In this document: positions 43,144-52,740 of the stretch, one piece after another | How the letters are laid out: each line of letters starts with the position of its first letter | How positions within the stretch are numbered: the stretch's first letter is position 1 | From: Devosia sp. Leaf420 | Lineage (GTDB): Bacteria > Pseudomonadota > Alphaproteobacteria > Rhizobiales > Devosiaceae | Reading direction: 5' to 3' | Length of the DNA stretch: 64,000 nucleotides | Assembly: GCF_001425445.1 (NCBI RefSeq) | Contig: NZ_LMQU01000014.1 | Coordinates: 124,001 to 188,000, forward strand | Position numbers and translations under genes: made by a program | The notes under the pieces: generated by a model | What the model saw: only the letters and a program-made list of their open reading frames with translations | Database searches by the model: none | What the model was told of the DNA's origin: nothing

Positions 43144-45615
43144 ATGGCGCCGGATCGATTCCGGAAGCATTGGGGATTCGCAAGTTTTGCGTCCGTCCCC
43201 TTAACTCTGACAATGGCAGTCCCAGCCTTCGCGCAGAGTGCTTCAGTGGCAAATATGGGCGGCATTGTACCCGTCGCCGTGGCCATTGGTGCAGGTGGCT
43301 TCGCCCTTGTCGCCGTGACCCTGTTGCGCACACTGTTGCGCGACGGCAAGCTCGCCCAAGGCAAGGCCCGCGCCCAAATCGCCGATTTGCGCGCCCTGGT
43401 CGACGATTATGAAAATCTCATCGGTGGCAGCCGCGAACTGACCGTCGTCTGGCCCGAGCAGGCTGGCGTCGCGCCGCGGCTTTTGGGGCAGCCTGCAGCT
43501 GTACTGCCGCCGGGCCGCCGCGCCGAAAGCGTCCTCAACTTCGATACATGGCTCAGTGGCAGCGAGGCGGAGCGTCTCTCCATTCTCGTCGAGCGCCTGC
43601 GCGTCGATGGCCATAGTTTTTCGGCCAGCATCAAGTCGCTCGACGGACGCATTGTCCGCGCGACCGGATGGCTTGCCGGCGGTGGCGCCGCTCTTCGTCT
43701 GCGCCCGGCCTTTTCGCAAGCGCAGAATGACGCCGAAGACCGTCTGGCGGCCGAAGGCGCCGATCGCGGCAGCGTGCTTGCAGTCCTCAAATTGCTTTCG
43801 ACGCCCGCATTCTTGCGCGATGTGTCCGGCCGCCTGGTCTTTGCCAACCCCGCTTATCTCGAACTGTGCGCGGGTTTGGGCAAAACAGGCTCGGCCGAAG
43901 CCCCTGCCGAAATCTTGGATAGTCGCGACCTCGACGCGTATCTGGCGGCCTGCCGCACCAATAGCGAGCCGCTGCGCCAGCGCATCTCGCTTGGCAAGGC
44001 GGGAAATTTCGAGCTGATCGATATTCCGGTCGCCGATGGCCGCGCGGGTTACCTGCGCCGATTGTCGGGCACCGAACCAGTCGCAGCGGAAAAGGCGGGC
44101 GAGCCGAGCCTTGCCCATATCGCTGGCATCATCGATGCCTTGGCGACGCCCATCGCCATTTTCAATGCACGACGCGAACTGGTGCAGTTCAACCCTGCTT
44201 ACGCCTCGATCTGGAATCTCGATCGCAAATTTTTGGCTCTTGGTCTTGATGAGCGGGCCATTCTCGACAAGCTCCGCACCGAGGGCATGCTGCCCAATCA
44301 GGTCGATTATCACACCTGGCGGACCAAGCACCTCGACTCCTACAATCGCAAGGAGCCCTTCGAGGCTGAGCCCTGGCACCTTCCGGACGGCCGCACGATC
44401 AAGGTTATTTCCGCGCCGGCCGGTGCCCAGGGCGGCGTGATCTATGTCTTTGAAGACATTACCGAGCGCCTCAAACTTGAATCGGCCAATAAGGCCATGA
44501 CCAATGTGCAGCGCGAAACCATCAACGCGCTCTCCGAGGCTGTGGCGGTGTTCGGCACCAATGGTCGCCTCGCCCTGTCCAATCCACGGCTGTCGGCGCT
44601 CTTCAAGCTGCCGATGAACATCCTCGACGCCAATCCGCATATCGATCAACTGGCCGATGCGTCCGGCAAGGTGCTGCAGGATGGCGCCAAGATATGGCAC
44701 GACCTCAAGCGCAATATCATCGACCTCAATCCGACCAGAACCGACAAGGCCGGGCGCATCGAGCGCGCCGATGGGCGTCTGCTCGACTATGCCATCACGC
44801 GCCTGCCCGATGGCCAGACGATGATGACCTTTCTCGATGTCACCGAAAGCGCGAGCTATTCCAAGGTGCTCAAGGAGCGCAATGATGCGCTCGTCACTGC
44901 AGATCGCCTCAAGGACGCCTTCGTCGAAAACGTGTCCTACGAGTTGCGGAGCCCCCTGACCAATATCATCGGCTTTGCCGATCTCCTCGCGGGGACAGAG
45001 GGCGATACGCTTAATGAACGCCAGAAGGCCTATATCGAATATATCCGGGCCTCGTCGGTCACGCTGGGCGTGCTTATCGACAATATTCTCGATCTTGCTT
45101 CGGTCGATGCCGGGATTGCCGAGCTTAATCCTGAAACGCTCAGCGTTCCGCAACTGATCGATAAGGCCAAGGCCGGCCTTTCCGCGACTTTTCCGGAAAT
45201 TAACGGCAATGGCACCAATCTCGTTGTCTATGTCGAGCCTGACCTGCCCGAATTCATCGCCGATGGGACGCGCATCGTGCAGGTGCTGTATAATCTCCTC
45301 TCCAATGCTGCGCGGTTCTCGCCGCCCAATGGCGAGATCCGGCTTTCGGTATCGCATCGCGCCGACCGCATGCTCTTCATCATCGAAGACGAGGGTCCGG
45401 GCCTGACCGACGAATTGCGGTCGGCCATTCTGACCCGTCTCGATTCTCCCGGGGCAGGCGGGCGCATGCGGGGGGCCGGACTCGGTCTTTCCATCGTGCG
45501 GACATTCGTGAATCTTCATGGGGGGACGATCTCGGCCGAGCAGCGCGAACCGCGTGGTAGCCGCATCGTCGTCAACTTTCCCCGTGACAGCGCCCTTGCT
45601 GGCGTAGCCGAATAA
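43144..45615 (+). CDS. divL: Cell-cycle pseudo-histidine kinase DivL
   Basis: An 823-residue PAS-rich kinase-like protein. A signal-like helix and a second helix at about 38-60 anchor it. Several PAS segments follow (about 215-290, 325-450 and 455-575). The HisKA-like H-box reads NVSYELRSPLTNIIGF, so the phosphoacceptor histidine is replaced by Tyr599, the defining feature of DivL. The HATPase shell is kept (NLLSNAARFSPPNG, EDEGPGL, GAGLGLSIV). DivL binds phospho-free DivK and controls CckA and hence CtrA. tsaE starts at the base after its stop, a placement known for divL in this class. Confidence 0.88.
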   Translation: MAPDRFRKHWGFASFASVPLTLTMAVPAFAQSASVANMGGIVPVAVAIGAGGFALVAVTLLRTLLRDGKLAQGKARAQIADLRALVDDYENLIGGSRELTVVWPEQAGVAPRLLGQPAAVLPPGRRAESVLNFDTWLSGSEAERLSILVERLRVDGHSFSASIKSLDGRIVRATGWLAGGGAALRLRPAFSQAQNDAEDRLAAEGADRGSVLAVLKLLSTPAFLRDVSGRLVFANPAYLELCAGLGKTGSAEAPAEILDSRDLDAYLAACRTNSEPLRQRISLGKAGNFELIDIPVADGRAGYLRRLSGTEPVAAEKAGEPSLAHIAGIIDALATPIAIFNARRELVQFNPAYASIWNLDRKFLALGLDERAILDKLRTEGMLPNQVDYHTWRTKHLDSYNRKEPFEAEPWHLPDGRTIKVISAPAGAQGGVIYVFEDITERLKLESANKAMTNVQRETINALSEAVAVFGTNGRLALSNPRLSALFKLPMNILDANPHIDQLADASGKVLQDGAKIWHDLKRNIIDLNPTRTDKAGRIERADGRLLDYAITRLPDGQTMMTFLDVTESASYSKVLKERNDALVTADRLKDAFVENVSYELRSPLTNIIGFADLLAGTEGDTLNERQKAYIEYIRASSVTLGVLIDNILDLASVDAGIAELNPETLSVPQLIDKAKAGLSATFPEINGNGTNLVVYVEPDLPEFIADGTRIVQVLYNLLSNAARFSPPNGEIRLSVSHRADRMLFIIEDEGPGLTDELRSAILTRLDSPGAGGRMRGAGLGLSIVRTFVNLHGGTISAEQREPRGSRIVVNFPRDSALAGVAE

Positions 45616-46035
45616 ATGCAGCGTTTCCTCGCCGACGACGACGCAACCTCAGCCTTTGGCCAGGAGCTGGCCGGGATGCTGCGGCCAGGCGACATCGTTA
45701 GCCTTGAAGGTGAATTGGGTGCCGGTAAATCGGCGCTGGCGCGGGCGACGATCAGGGCCCTGGCGAAGGATGCCGATCTGGAAGTGCCGTCGCCCACGTT
45801 TGCTCTCGTGCAGCCCTATGAAACGCCGGCCGGGCCTGTGCTGCATGCCGATCTTTACCGCCTCGGCGATGCTGCGGAAGCCGACGAGCTCGGTCTCCTC
45901 GACACCGATAATGGTGTGGTCTTTGTCGAATGGGCAGAACGGGCGCCTCATGTCCAGGAAGCGGCAACAATCGTCATCACGCTTGCCATTCCTCCTGGTG
46001 GTAAGGGCAGGGCGATGAGTTTGCGACGCCAGTAG
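45616..46035 (+). CDS. tsaE: tRNA threonylcarbamoyladenosine synthesis ATPase TsaE
   Basis: A 139-residue P-loop protein required with TsaB and TsaD for t6A37 formation in ANN-decoding tRNAs. Walker A is GELGAGKSALARA (from residue 32), followed by VPSPTFALVQPYE, HADLYRLGD and FVEWAER, all family landmarks. It begins immediately after the divL stop codon, so translation is coupled. The phosphotransferase and nucleotidyltransferase genes that I expect next in many Rhizobiales are absent here. Confidence 0.93.
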   Translation: MQRFLADDDATSAFGQELAGMLRPGDIVSLEGELGAGKSALARATIRALAKDADLEVPSPTFALVQPYETPAGPVLHADLYRLGDAAEADELGLLDTDNGVVFVEWAERAPHVQEAATIVITLAIPPGGKGRAMSLRRQ

Positions 46036-46197
46036 AGCCTGCGTGAATTTTCAGCGCTCACGGTAGCTTACGTTTGCCGGTTTCTTTGCCAGCCGTTTAC
46101 CACGCCTCGATTTGGTCACGGTTTGTAACGATCTGATCAAGAGCTGACACGCTAATCTGAGTTAAGGCCGAAATCCGGCCATAACTTTTAGGGCGTC

Positions 46198-48855
46198 ATG
46201 GTCGGAACAGTCCTTCGGCAGAACCTGTGGAATTGGCGACGAACGGGCATTTTGCCCATGCTGATCGCCATCATCGTGGTCATCATTGCCGGGATTGTTG
46301 TCGACAAGCAGGCAACGACCATCAGCCAGGAACGCATGCGTTCAGAGGTGCTGAGCCAGATTTCAGTGATCCGGGCCAAGCTTGAAGGCCAGGTCTCGAG
46401 CAATATCCAGTTGATGCGCGGACTTGTGTCCGTGATTGCCACCGAGCCGGATATGGATCAGGCGCGGTTTGATGAACTGGTCAAGAACCTGTTCGTCGGC
46501 ACGGGCCAGTTGCGTTTGGTCGCGGCCGCGCCCGATCTCGTCATTCGCATGACCTATCCCCGCATTGCCAACCAAAAGGCGATCGGGCTCGATTATCGCA
46601 AAGTTCCCGATCAATGGGCGGCGATCGAGCGCGTGCTTGAAACAGGCGAATTGGTGCTGGCCGGGCCGGTCAATCTTGTTCAGGGCGGACGCGGCTTTGT
46701 CGGACGGTTTCCCGTCTTTGTGGGGGAAGGTGAGGGGCGCCGGTTCTGGGGCGTCGTCTCAGCCGTGGTCGATGTCGATCGCCTCTATGGCGATAGCGGC
46801 GTCTATTCGGCCGCCAAGGACCTCGAAATCTCGATCATTGGACAAGACGGGCAAGGCAAGGCGGGCCTGCCGTTCTTTGGGACGAATGTGTCGGCACTCA
46901 ATCCGGTGGTTGCCGATGTCACCCTGCCGTCCGGTAGCTGGCAGATTCAGGCGGTGCCGCGCGGAGGATGGCAGCAGTCGACGCCGATGCAGCTTTTTAT
47001 GCGCGGCGGTATCATTCTCGCCGGTATTCTCATCCTCTTTCCGTTCTGGATTACCGGCAGGCTGATGGCCCAGCGCCAAGAGCATATCGGCCAGCTCAAG
47101 GATCGCGAACTGGCGCTGACCCAATTGACCCAGCGGCTCAACCTGGCGCTCGAAACCTCCAAGGTTGGGCTTTGGGAGCTCGACATGGCCACGGGAGACG
47201 AAGTCTGGGACGCGCGAACTAACGAAATCTATGGCATGCCGCCCGATAGTACCGGCCGCACCCACGACCATTGGCAAAAGGTCGTCCATCCCGAGGACCA
47301 GGCGCGGGCCGAGCGGGAATTCCAGGATTCGATCGCCAATGGCCGTTATGAATCGGTGTATCGCGTGCTCTTGCCCGATGGCACGCTTCGCCACATCCGC
47401 TCCATCGCCATCACGCTCAAGGAAGGGGACGGGGAAAAGGTCATGGGCGTCAATTGGGACGTCACGGCCGAGGTCCTGCGCAATGAAGACCTGCGGAGCG
47501 CCAATGCGCTGACCGAAGCACGTAATGCCGAGCTCGAAGCGGTCCGCGTGAGGATTGAATACAATGCGCTGCACGATAGCCTGACGGGCCTGCCCAATCG
47601 GCGCTTTCTCGACGAAACGCTGCGCCGTCATGCTGAGCTTGGCTACCGTGACAGCGGCACGATCGCGCTGCTGCACATCGACCTCGATCGGTTCAAGCAG
47701 ATCAACGATACACTTGGCCATGCGGCTGGCGACGCTATGCTTGTGCATGCGAGCGCGGTCTTGCGCGACTCCTGCCGCGAGGACGATTTTGTGGCGCGCA
47801 TCGGTGGCGACGAGTTCGTGGTGCTTTCGAGCAACCGGCATGGCGAGGAGAGCCTGGCCCGTCTTGCGGCGCGCATCGTTGAAGCCATGCGCAAGCCACT
47901 CTACCACGAGGGCCACGAATGCCGCTGCGGCGTCAGCGTCGGTATTGCCACAGCCATGGTGCCCGACATCGATATCGAGCAACTGCTGATCAATGCTGAT
48001 ATCGCGCTCTATCGGGCGAAGGGCAGGGGCCGTAACCGCTTTGAATTCTTCTCCGCCGAGCTGCAGGCCGAGGTGGTCAAGACCAAGCGCGTGGCCGACG
48101 AAATCCTGACCAGTCTCGAAAGACAAGATTTCATTCCCTATTACCAGCCGCAATTCTGCGCCCAGACGCTTGATGTCGTCGGGGTCGAGGCCCTGGCGCG
48201 CTGGCAGCATCCGACCAAGGGTCTACGTGCGCCCGACAGTTTTATGGCGGTTGCAGAGGAGCTGAGCGTCGTCGCTGCGATCGACCACGCCATTTTGCGC
48301 CAGTCGTTGGACGATCTCGCCCGGTGGGACAAGCTCGGCTTGGGTGTGCCACGCGTGTCTGTCAACGTCTCGCAGAGGCGGCTCCATGATGAGGGGTTGG
48401 TGTCGACCTTAAGGGATATGGATCTTCCGCCCGACCGCGTTGCGTTCGAGCTGGTGGAATCGATCTATCTCGACGAGAGCGACGGCATCGTCGCGTGGAA
48501 TATCGACCAGATCAAAGCGCTTGGAATCGATGTGGAGATCGACGATTTCGGCACAGGCTATGCATCCATCGTTTCGCTGCAAAAACTGCGGCCGCGCCGG
48601 TTGAAAATCGATCGGCTTCTGGTCGATCCAATCACCACGGAAGCCAGTCAACGGCGGCTTGTTGCCTCCATCGTCGATATTGGCAAGTCCATGGATATCG
48701 AAATTGTCGCCGAGGGCGTCGAGAGCATGGAGCATGCACGCATCCTCCGCGATCTCGGCTGCGACATCTTGCAGGGTTATGCTTTCGCCAAGCCCATGTC
48801 TCGCGAAGCCTTCGAGGAATTCCTCGGCCGGAACGCCTGGCGGCATGCTGGGTAA
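46198..48855 (+). CDS. CHASE-PAS-GGDEF-EAL cyclic-di-GMP protein
   Basis: An 885-residue membrane protein. Helices at about 17-37 and 262-285 enclose a CHASE-type periplasmic sensor. A PAS/PAC segment follows (about 310-430). The diguanylate cyclase domain has an intact GGDEF at 536-540 and an RxxD inhibitory site five residues earlier (REDD). The phosphodiesterase domain starts with EALARWQHP (EAL at 664-666), and EIDDFGTGYAS and EGVE are intact. Both activities look possible; net direction cannot be told. It would tune motility against matrix production, fitting the nearby chemoreceptors and glycosyltransferase. Confidence 0.93.
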   Translation: MVGTVLRQNLWNWRRTGILPMLIAIIVVIIAGIVVDKQATTISQERMRSEVLSQISVIRAKLEGQVSSNIQLMRGLVSVIATEPDMDQARFDELVKNLFVGTGQLRLVAAAPDLVIRMTYPRIANQKAIGLDYRKVPDQWAAIERVLETGELVLAGPVNLVQGGRGFVGRFPVFVGEGEGRRFWGVVSAVVDVDRLYGDSGVYSAAKDLEISIIGQDGQGKAGLPFFGTNVSALNPVVADVTLPSGSWQIQAVPRGGWQQSTPMQLFMRGGIILAGILILFPFWITGRLMAQRQEHIGQLKDRELALTQLTQRLNLALETSKVGLWELDMATGDEVWDARTNEIYGMPPDSTGRTHDHWQKVVHPEDQARAEREFQDSIANGRYESVYRVLLPDGTLRHIRSIAITLKEGDGEKVMGVNWDVTAEVLRNEDLRSANALTEARNAELEAVRVRIEYNALHDSLTGLPNRRFLDETLRRHAELGYRDSGTIALLHIDLDRFKQINDTLGHAAGDAMLVHASAVLRDSCREDDFVARIGGDEFVVLSSNRHGEESLARLAARIVEAMRKPLYHEGHECRCGVSVGIATAMVPDIDIEQLLINADIALYRAKGRGRNRFEFFSAELQAEVVKTKRVADEILTSLERQDFIPYYQPQFCAQTLDVVGVEALARWQHPTKGLRAPDSFMAVAEELSVVAAIDHAILRQSLDDLARWDKLGLGVPRVSVNVSQRRLHDEGLVSTLRDMDLPPDRVAFELVESIYLDESDGIVAWNIDQIKALGIDVEIDDFGTGYASIVSLQKLRPRRLKIDRLLVDPITTEASQRRLVASIVDIGKSMDIEIVAEGVESMEHARILRDLGCDILQGYAFAKPMSREAFEEFLGRNAWRHAG

Positions 48856-48917
48856 TCCGGCGGTATAGCTGCGTCACAAGAGGGCGCGACAACGGCAGCA
48901 AAATTGGCTATTGCGAT

Positions 48918-48937
48918 TTCCACGATCTTGTATGGAA
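48918..48937. promoter_or_regulatory. Operator-like motif shared with uxuB/kdgK region
   Basis: TTCCA-CG-ATCTTGTA-TGGAA, 17 bp before the oxidoreductase ATG. Its ATCTTGTATGGAA is identical over 13 bases to the repeat at 1893-1912; the left arm is shifted by two bases. Confidence 0.4.
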
Positions 48938-48953
48938 CGCAAAGGGGCCGGCC

Positions 48954-49985
48954 ATGGCGCAATCGAAAAAATTCGGACTGGGCGTGGTGGGCGCTGGCAT
49001 GGCTGCGAAACCGCATGCGCAGGCGCTCGATGCGCTCCGGGACAGCATCGAGGTGCGGGGCGTCTGGCGCCGCGATACGCCAGCGTTGCAGCAGTTTTGC
49101 GCGACCTATGACTTTCCCGCCGCTGAGAGCTACGAGGCCATGCTGGCCGATCCCGAAATCGACGCCATCCTGATCCTGACCCCGCCCAATGCGCGCGAGG
49201 AACTGGTGGAAGCGGCGGCGAAGGCCGGCAAGCATATCCTGATGGAAAAACCCGTCGAGCGGACGACGGAAGCTGCCGCACGGATCGTCGCGATCTGCGA
49301 AAAGTCCGGCGTGACGCTTGGGATCATCTTCCAGCATCGCTTTCGCGCGGCGTCGAAGGCCTTGGCGGCGAAAGTTGCGAGCGATGAGCTTGGGGCGCTG
49401 TTTTCGGCTCATCTCGTCGTGCCGTGGTGGCGCCCGCAGGTTGGGTATTACGACAAGCCCGGCCGGGGGACCTTCGCCCAGGATGGCGGAGGCGTGCTCA
49501 TCACCCAGGCCATTCACTCGCTCGACTTGATGCTGAGCCTGACGGGACCGGCCAAAGCCGTCACGGCCCTCGCCGCGACCACAGGCTTCCACCAGATGGA
49601 AACCGAAGATTTCGTCGCTGGCGGCATCGAGTTTGCCAATGGTGCGGTGGGCGCGCTGATGGCGACGACGGCAAATTTTCCGGGCGGGGCAGAGAGCCTG
49701 GTGCTCAACTTCGAGAAAGCCAGCGCGACGCTGACCGGCGGCAATCTCACCTTGCGCTGGTTCGATGGCCGGGAAGAGGTCGTCGGCGAAGCCAGCAGCA
49801 GTGGTGGTGGAGCAGACCCCATGGCCTTCCCCTTCGATTGGCACATGGATCAGATCGCTGAATTTGCCGACGCAGTACAGTCGGGCCGCCAGCCAGTTTC
49901 AACCGGAGCGACGGCGCTGCGGGTGCATCGGCTCATCGACGCTTTGATCGCGTCTTCGCGCGGGGGCAAGCGCGTCACCCTCTGA
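48954..49985 (+). CDS. Gfo/Idh/MocA family oxidoreductase
   Basis: A 343-residue NAD(P)-dependent oxidoreductase. The Rossmann start is GLGVVGAGMAAKPHAQAL, the cofactor-side motif is EKP in HILMEKPVERT, and the catalytic-side block is GGGVLITQAIHSLDLML with the conserved His. Substrates in this family are sugars, inositols or their acids. The operator-like motif shared with the hexuronate genes hints at a uronate- or mannonate-related role, which is inference. ATG 48954 is the family start; the long open frame upstream overlaps the preceding gene and is rejected. Confidence 0.87.
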   Translation: MAQSKKFGLGVVGAGMAAKPHAQALDALRDSIEVRGVWRRDTPALQQFCATYDFPAAESYEAMLADPEIDAILILTPPNAREELVEAAAKAGKHILMEKPVERTTEAAARIVAICEKSGVTLGIIFQHRFRAASKALAAKVASDELGALFSAHLVVPWWRPQVGYYDKPGRGTFAQDGGGVLITQAIHSLDLMLSLTGPAKAVTALAATTGFHQMETEDFVAGGIEFANGAVGALMATTANFPGGAESLVLNFEKASATLTGGNLTLRWFDGREEVVGEASSSGGGADPMAFPFDWHMDQIAEFADAVQSGRQPVSTGATALRVHRLIDALIASSRGGKRVTL

Positions 49986-49991
49986 AGCGTT

Positions 49992-51005
49992 TCAGGCGGG
50001 GGACGGGCTGCCGCCCTTGCCCTCGCTCTCCGGCCATGTCTCGCCAAGAGTATCGGCGACATAGGCGCCGCGCGCACCGAGGGGCGCCGGCTCGCCGGTC
50101 GTCGAGTCGATGGCAGTTTGATGTTCGAGCTCGGAATTGAGTGCCCCGCCCAGAATGGCGATCGTTACCGAGAACCAGATCCAGGTGAGCAGGCCGATCA
50201 GTGCGCCAAGCGAACCATAGGTCGCATTGTAGTTTGAAAAATTGGCGGCATACCAAGAGAAACCGGCCGACATCACCATGATGCCGAAGGTGGCAAAAAG
50301 GCTCCCCGGCGTGACCCAACGCCACTGCGCCTCCTGCCGGCTCGGGCCCCAGCGATAGATGGCCGAGAGCGCAATGACGAGCGTTGTCAGCATGATGACA
50401 TAGGAGCCGACGCGCACCAGCCATTCGAACCGGCCAAGCGCGAGATAATGCAGCAGCACCGGCATGACGAGTACTGCGCCAAGGACGACCACCAGCAACA
50501 GCAGTGCGCCAAGCACAAAGCAGAGCGCCAGCAGGTTGATGCGGATGAAACTGCGCTTTTCGCGCTCGCCATAGACGATGTTCATCGCCTCGAAAAAGGC
50601 CTTGATACCGGCGCTGGCGCCCCAAAGGGCAAGACCGAGGGAGATCAGCAGCGCAAAGCCAAGCGAGGCATTGGTTTCGCTCGTCAGCCGGACCAATTGC
50701 TCGCGGATGATTTCGAGGCCATCGCCGGGGACCAAACCCTCGAGCAAATTAAGCTGTTCGATCACGCCCGCTGGATCGTTGAGAAGCCCATAGCTCGAGA
50801 CGAAAAGACTGAGCGAGGGTACGAGCGCAAAGAGCAGAAAGAAGGTGACGCCCGCGGCCGTAAGCAGAATCCGGTTGTCGTTGAAGCCGACGAAAAGCCG
50901 ATAAACTATATCGCGCCAGCCGCGCCACGGAATGGCGATCGGCGTTCTGGCGCGGCGACCGCGATCACGGCGTTTGGGGCGAGATTTTTTCGACGCAATA
51001 GACAT
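49992..51005 (-). CDS. YihY/BrkB family membrane protein
   Basis: A 338-residue inner membrane protein with about six helices. Family blocks are LTAAGVTFFLLFALVPSLSLFVSSYGLL, GASAGIKAFFEAMNIVYGEREKRSF, WRWVTPGSLFATFGIMVMSAGFSWY and TYGSLGALIGLLTWIWFSVTIAILGGALNSE. The N-terminus is strongly basic. Older annotations call it ribonuclease BN, which is wrong for this fold; the actual function is not settled. ATG 51005 is used, with a poor ribosome site; a TTG at 51053 is in frame. It converges with the oxidoreductase, six bases apart. Confidence 0.88.
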   Translation of the reverse strand: MSIASKKSRPKRRDRGRRARTPIAIPWRGWRDIVYRLFVGFNDNRILLTAAGVTFFLLFALVPSLSLFVSSYGLLNDPAGVIEQLNLLEGLVPGDGLEIIREQLVRLTSETNASLGFALLISLGLALWGASAGIKAFFEAMNIVYGEREKRSFIRINLLALCFVLGALLLLVVVLGAVLVMPVLLHYLALGRFEWLVRVGSYVIMLTTLVIALSAIYRWGPSRQEAQWRWVTPGSLFATFGIMVMSAGFSWYAANFSNYNATYGSLGALIGLLTWIWFSVTIAILGGALNSELEHQTAIDSTTGEPAPLGARGAYVADTLGETWPESEGKGGSPSPA

Positions 51006-51060
51006 GTTCGCACAACGCGGCGCGAAGCGCTTGGCTCCGCGCCGTATCGGCAATCATGCA

Positions 51061-51891
51061 TTATGCGGTCAATGCTTTCTTACGGGCGATGCGGGCGCGG
51101 ATGTGCTCGACATCGGCCTTGGGCGTCGCGGCAAAAAGCGTCTTGGTATATTCGTGCTGTGGCGCCGCAAAAACCGCCTCGCGGGTGCCGTGTTCGACGA
51201 CGTCGCCAAAGTACATGACCATGACTTCATCGGCGATGTAGCGCACGACCGAAAGGTCGTGGCTGATGAACACATAGGTGAGGCCAAACTCGTCCTGCAG
51301 ATCCTTCAAAAGATTGAGAATCTGGGCCTGTACGGAGAGATCGAGCGCGGAAACCGGCTCGTCGAGAACCAGGAAACTCGGGTTGAGCATCAGCGCGCGC
51401 GCAATGGCGATGCGCTGACGCTGGCCGCCCGAGAACATGTGCGGATAGCGGTTATAATGCTCGGGCTGCAGACCGACCTTGATCAGCATGGCCATGGCCT
51501 TTTCGCGCCGTTCAGCGGCCGACATGTCGGTGTTGAGTAGAAGCGGTTCGGCCAGCACGTCGCCGATCTTCTGGCGTGGATTGAGCGAGCCATAGGGATT
51601 TTGGAAGACGATCTGGACCTTTTGGCGCAGTTCCTTGGTGACATGCGCAGCGCTTGCCGGAATGCCGTCGATCAGGATCTCGCCAGACGTCTGTGGATCG
51701 ATCAGGGTGATCATGCGGGCAAGGGTCGACTTGCCACAACCGCTTTCGCCCACGACGGCGAGGGTTTTGCCCTTTTCGAGGGTGAAGCTGACGCCTTTGA
51801 CGGCATGCAGAACCTTCGCCGGGCGCAGAAAACCCTGGGAGGTGATGTAGTCGCGCTTGAGGTCGCGGACTTCGAGAACCGGTGTCGTCAT
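51061..51891 (-). CDS. dppF: Dipeptide ABC transporter ATPase (DppF-like)
   Basis: A 276-residue ATPase: Walker A GESGCGKSTLARM, Q-loop FQNPYGSLNPR, signature FSGGQRQRIAIARAL, Walker B LVLDEPVSALD and switch His in FISHDLSVV. The oligopeptide-type C-terminal extension (about residues 230-276) is present but its cysteine cluster is missing. It is the last gene of a five-gene import operon, overlapping dppD by one base. It pairs with DppD to drive peptide uptake through DppBC. Confidence 0.9.
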   Translation of the reverse strand: MTTPVLEVRDLKRDYITSQGFLRPAKVLHAVKGVSFTLEKGKTLAVVGESGCGKSTLARMITLIDPQTSGEILIDGIPASAAHVTKELRQKVQIVFQNPYGSLNPRQKIGDVLAEPLLLNTDMSAAERREKAMAMLIKVGLQPEHYNRYPHMFSGGQRQRIAIARALMLNPSFLVLDEPVSALDLSVQAQILNLLKDLQDEFGLTYVFISHDLSVVRYIADEVMVMYFGDVVEHGTREAVFAAPQHEYTKTLFAATPKADVEHIRARIARKKALTA

Positions 51892-52736
51892 CAGCGTGCT
51901 CCGGGCGCAGCTTGGAACAGCATGTCGGAGACCGTCGGCAGGCGATCGCCGACAGCGTTTTCCGGCAGCGCCGAAAGCAGCGCCTGCGTGTAGTTCGATT
52001 GCGGATTTTCAAAGAGGGAGAGCACGTCGGCTTCTTCCATCTTGCGACCCTTATATTGGACGATCACGCGGTCGGCCGTCTCTGCCACGACGCCCATGTC
52101 ATGGGTGATCATGATCAGCGCCATGCCGGTCTGTTCCTGGAGGCGGACCAGGAGATCGAGGATCTGCTTCTGGATGGTCACGTCGAGCGCAGTCGTTGGC
52201 TCGTCGGCGATCAGCAGCGTCGGATTGCAGGCGATAGCCATGGCGATCATGATGCGCTGGCACTGCCCGCCCGACATCTGGTGCGGGAAGGCCTTGAGCT
52301 TGTCGGCGGCATCGCGAATGCCGACCTGGCGCAGCAGTTCGAGCGCGCGGTCATGCGCCGCGCGGCCACGGAGGCCCAAGTGCTTTTCGAGCACTTCGCC
52401 GATCTGGAAGCCAACGGTGAAGCAGGGATTAAGGCTTGCAATGGGCTCCTGAAAGATCATGGCAATGTCCTTGCCGATGATCTTGCGCCGTTCGGCTTCG
52501 GGCATCTTGAGAAGGTCGCGGCCATTAAAGGTCATGACATCGGCCGTCACGGTCGCGGTCGAGGGCAGGAGGCCCATGGTGGCGAGCATGGCCACAGATT
52601 TGCCCGAGCCGCTTTCGCCGACGATGGCGAGAACTTCGCGGGCATCGACGGAGATATCAATGCCATCGACGGCCTTGAAGAGGCCGGCCGAGGTGTCGAA
52701 GGCGACGGTGAGATTTTTGATTTCGAGAAGGGACAT
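51891..52736 (-). CDS. dppD: Dipeptide ABC transporter ATPase (DppD-like)
   Basis: A 281-residue ATPase: Walker A GESGSGKSVAMLA, Q-loop FQEPIASLNPCF, signature MSGGQCQRIMIAMA (an unusual Cys in place of the common Arg in GGQRQR), Walker B LIADEPTTALD and ITHDMGVV. The Cys change may be tolerated since the partner site in dppF is canonical. It follows dppC by four bases and overlaps dppF by one base, so the three are translationally coupled. Confidence 0.9.
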   Translation of the reverse strand: MSLLEIKNLTVAFDTSAGLFKAVDGIDISVDAREVLAIVGESGSGKSVAMLATMGLLPSTATVTADVMTFNGRDLLKMPEAERRKIIGKDIAMIFQEPIASLNPCFTVGFQIGEVLEKHLGLRGRAAHDRALELLRQVGIRDAADKLKAFPHQMSGGQCQRIMIAMAIACNPTLLIADEPTTALDVTIQKQILDLLVRLQEQTGMALIMITHDMGVVAETADRVIVQYKGRKMEEADVLSLFENPQSNYTQALLSALPENAVGDRLPTVSDMLFQAAPGAR

Positions 52737-52740
52737 GGTC

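Noticed and set aside
43243..45519. A 758-codon antisense frame over divL
   Set aside because: Same GC-bias shadow as over polA; divL has clear domains on the plus strand.
48495..48953. N-terminal extension of the Gfo/Idh/MocA oxidoreductase
   Set aside because: It overlaps the EAL coding region in another frame, and family proteins begin at the ATG at 48954.
49975..50625. A 216-codon minus-strand frame within the BrkB-like gene
   Set aside because: It shares the region with the motif-bearing YihY/BrkB frame and is out of phase with it.
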